Shown here: in pieces, positions 4,840 through 6,617 of the stretch
Layout: the number at the start of each line of letters is the position of its first letter
How positions within the stretch are numbered: the first letter of the stretch is position 1
NCBI GenBank assembly: GCA_029879665.1
Contig: JAOUPW010000116.1
Coordinates: 1-6,617 of the forward strand
Reading direction: 5' to 3'
Origin: Rhodospirillales bacterium
GTDB taxonomy: Bacteria > Pseudomonadota > Alphaproteobacteria > Rhodospirillales > JAOUPW01
DNA length: 6,617 nucleotides
Position numbers and translations under genes: made by a program
Notes under the pieces: generated by a model
Told to the model about the DNA's origin: nothing
The model's database searches: none
Seen by the model: only the letters and a program-made list of their open reading frames with translations

Positions 4840-5775
4840 TCAATATCCCAGGATGGCGAGAAGAACAGAGAACGTCGCGACCGCGACAATCGTTGAGACC
4901 AGAATCGTCGTTGAAACCCTGGCAAACAGAACGTCATAACGCTGGCTGAGAACGAATACCGTTCCGGCCACCGGCAAACCGGCTACCAGCACCGCGGATG
5001 CCGCCCACAGAGGTTCGATCGCGAATAATTGGGTCATCACGACCCAGACGGCGATCGGATGAATGACCAGCTTCAAAAACGTCATGAAAGAAACCATCTG
5101 AAAGCCGCTCGAGATCGGTCGTCCGACCAGCGACGCACCCAGCGCGAACAGCGCACTGGGGCCTGCGGCCGCCCCCAGAATGCGTGTAAACGTATCGAGG
5201 GGGGCAAAGAGCCCCTGATCGAAAGCCGAAACCACGATTCCCGCCGTGATGCCAAGCGCCAGCGGATTGAGGGCGACTCCCTTAATGATCTTTTTCATCC
5301 CCGACAGGCCTTGCCCTCCGTGTTCCCGGTCGGCTTCAAGGAACACGATCGCGACAGACATGGAAACAACCAGGTCGACCGCCAGAACCAGGGCGACGGG
5401 AACGCCCACCTCCTCCCCCAGTAAGGCAATCAACAGGGGAAGGCCGAGATAGCCGATATTCGAATAACACCCAGATAGGCCAACCAAGGCAGAGCCGCCG
5501 AGCCCGGTGGAAAAGAGAATCCGCGCCGCCGCGCCGCCAATTGCGAAAACCGCCAGTGTGGCCAGGGTATAAGCCCCCATGAAGTTCAGATCGAGAATTT
5601 CGGTCAGGGGGCGCGTCGCCATGGTCCTGAAGAGCAGAGAGGGCAAGGCAAAGTAAAAAACGAACGTATTGATTCCCGCAATCCCGGCCTCGGGAACGAT
5701 TTTTTTCCATCCGGCCAGATATCCGCACCCGATCAGGGCAAAAAACGGGAGAGTTATGACGAATATCTTATCCAT
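4840..5775 (-). CDS. AEC (auxin efflux carrier) family transporter
   Basis: A full-length 311-residue inner-membrane protein with about ten hydrophobic segments. Family features appear in order: NTFVFYFALPSLLF (36-49), the first unwound-helix region CYSNIGYLGLPLL (103-115), a short charged central loop (EADREHGGQG, 147-156), NPLALGITAGI (170-180), PSALFALGASLVGRP (206-220), KLVIHPIAVW (235-244), and the second unwound region VAGLPVAGTVFVLSQRY (264-280). Bacterial AEC proteins carry organic acids such as malate or malonate, or export metabolites, usually driven by protons or sodium; the substrate here is not readable. ATG 5775 is preceded by GGAAGA six nt upstream. It is convergent with the micro-operon and divergent from the PAS sensor across a 276-nt gap. 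Confidence 0.93.
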   Translation of the reverse strand: MDKIFVITLPFFALIGCGYLAGWKKIVPEAGIAGINTFVFYFALPSLLFRTMATRPLTEILDLNFMGAYTLATLAVFAIGGAAARILFSTGLGGSALVGLSGCYSNIGYLGLPLLIALLGEEVGVPVALVLAVDLVVSMSVAIVFLEADREHGGQGLSGMKKIIKGVALNPLALGITAGIVVSAFDQGLFAPLDTFTRILGAAAGPSALFALGASLVGRPISSGFQMVSFMTFLKLVIHPIAVWVVMTQLFAIEPLWAASAVLVAGLPVAGTVFVLSQRYDVLFARVSTTILVSTIVAVATFSVLLAILGY

Positions 5776-5896
5776 AATCGGTCTTCCACTGTGCGCAACC
5801 CTGTCCCCGCGCTATCGCACCCAACAAGGCTCTCGGCATTGGCCTGCTTCACCTTCCTTACGGGATGATTCGGCATATGAGAAGAAGCAAGCGACG

Positions 5897-5925
5897 GTTT
5901 GAAGTCTATTCGGACTAGGCGTCAA
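5897..5925 (-). promoter_or_regulatory. Possible promoter of the AEC gene
   Basis: On the minus strand TTGACG (5925-5920) matches five of six -35 bases. With a 17-nt spacer the -10 position reads TCAAAC (5902-5897), which matches only three. The start would be about 115 nt upstream of ATG 5775. This leader also holds GTGCG (5791-5795) with CGCAC (5816-5820), a weak inverted repeat. Confidence 0.3.
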
Positions 5926-5966
5926 GGGCAAACCCGGGCCTATAAACAGGTATCTGGACATTGTTG

Positions 5967-5986
5967 CCGTTTGGCGGGATAAACGG
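5967..5986 (+). repeat. Inverted repeat CCGTTT-N8-AAACGG in the AEC/sensor intergenic region
   Basis: A perfect 6-bp dyad lies 66 nt upstream of the sensor gene start. It could be an operator or an RNA hairpin in the leader. I see no convincing -35/-10 pair for the sensor gene in 5776-6051 and no other gene in that 276-nt gap. Confidence 0.3.
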
Positions 5987-6051
5987 AAAGGCCTGTCTCG
6001 TCGGCAAATAAATTATTCCGGCGGGGATTAGGAAGGGCGGGATCTGAAGAG

Positions 6052-6617
6052 ATGCACTTGAAATCGGTCCTGATGATCGTGTTTTTGGCTTTGACGGCTT
6101 TTATCGGCTGGCAGGCATGGACGTATCTGAACGATGCCCTAACGATCCTTTCGGACGGTGCCGGCGCCCGACCCCCTGGAACCCAAGAAGCCCTTGCATT
6201 GATCCGGGATGCCGGGCTTGCGATTCTGGCCTTGATCGTCCTGATTGCTGTCGGAGCCGGAGGCGTGATTTTCTTTTTCCGCCATTTATCGAAGGATTTG
6301 GTGGCAACCGAAACGGTCCTGCGGGACAGCGATTTCCGTTTCCGCGATACCATCGAAAACATTAATGAGGCATTCGCCCTTTTTGATGTCCAAGACCGCC
6401 TGGTCATGTGCAATTACCGCTTCCTGGAGACGTATAAAAGCCTGCCGCCCCGTGAGGACATGATCGGAAAGAAGTTCGAGGACCTGATGCGCATAGTTCT
6501 CGACGCGGGTGAAATCGCCGACGCTTTGGCCCTGTCCGATCCCGAGAAATGGCTCGATCAACGAATTGAGCGACATTTGCACCCCCCTACGGCCTCGATA
6601 GAGGTGGCTCTGACCGA
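6052..6617 (+). CDS. Membrane-anchored PAS-domain sensor protein (3' end missing)
   Basis: The frame is open from ATG 6052 to the window end, giving 188 residues. A first membrane helix (about 5-22), a short periplasmic segment of about 30 residues and a second helix (about 55-77) are followed by a linker helix (KDLVATETVLRDSDFRFRDT). Next comes a PAS_7-like domain beginning near residue 98 (ENINEAFALFDVQDRLVMCNYRFLETY). This layout is typical of sensor histidine kinases and diguanylate cyclases in alphaproteobacteria. The output domain is not in the window, so the enzyme type is undecided. The short periplasmic part suggests sensing by the membrane region or the cytoplasmic PAS rather than by a large ligand-binding domain. 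GAAGAG directly precedes the ATG and GGAAGG (6031-6036) lies further up. It is divergent from the AEC transporter gene. Confidence 0.85.
   Translation, partial: MHLKSVLMIVFLALTAFIGWQAWTYLNDALTILSDGAGARPPGTQEALALIRDAGLAILALIVLIAVGAGGVIFFFRHLSKDLVATETVLRDSDFRFRDTIENINEAFALFDVQDRLVMCNYRFLETYKSLPPREDMIGKKFEDLMRIVLDAGEIADALALSDPEKWLDQRIERHLHPPTASIEVALT

Noticed and set aside
6286..6582. A 98-codon minus-strand frame opposite the PAS region
   Set aside because: The + strand codes for a recognisable membrane sensor with a PAS_7-like domain; the antisense frame is most simply a by-product of its codon composition.

Overview
The window looks like chromosomal DNA of a free-living alphaproteobacterium, possibly Rhodospirillales-like. 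That placement is my inference from a dctPQM-type TRAP operon, a PAS_7-type membrane sensor, a sigma-54-type promoter and moderately high GC, with no phylogenetic marker to confirm it. There are nine coding regions I support. Two are cut by the window ends, and two are tiny genes of under 60 codons.

Left part (1-3408, + strand): a solute-uptake operon. It holds the C-terminal half of a DctP-type periplasmic binding protein, a strong intercistronic hairpin, the small (DctQ) and large (DctM) TRAP permease subunits, and, 24 nt after dctM, a 312-residue membrane protein of the bile acid:sodium symporter (BASS) type. DctP would capture an organic acid in the periplasm and DctQM would import it with sodium. 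The BASS-like protein is probably co-transcribed and may handle the same or a related anion.

Middle part (3409-4840): a cluster of small genes. A 75-codon gene on the minus strand has a consensus -10 box and an almost ideal ribosome binding site. It is divergent from a 69-residue cold shock protein gene, which is preceded by a leader containing a 9-bp dyad. After csp come several short dyads, then a close match to a sigma-54 promoter (4403-4418). That promoter sits about 50 nt upstream of a two-gene micro-operon (59 and 57 residues, overlapping by 8 nt) that I do not recognise. The micro-operon has lower GC (about 46% by hand count) than the transporter genes around it. This is the most novel-looking part of the window.

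Right part (4840-6617): a minus-strand gene for an AEC (auxin efflux carrier) family transporter, convergent with the micro-operon. Divergent from it is the start of a two-helix membrane sensor with a PAS_7-like domain, whose output domain lies beyond the window. BASS and AEC carriers belong to the same broad superfamily, so the window carries three organic-anion transport systems from two unrelated structural classes, plus a possible sensor.
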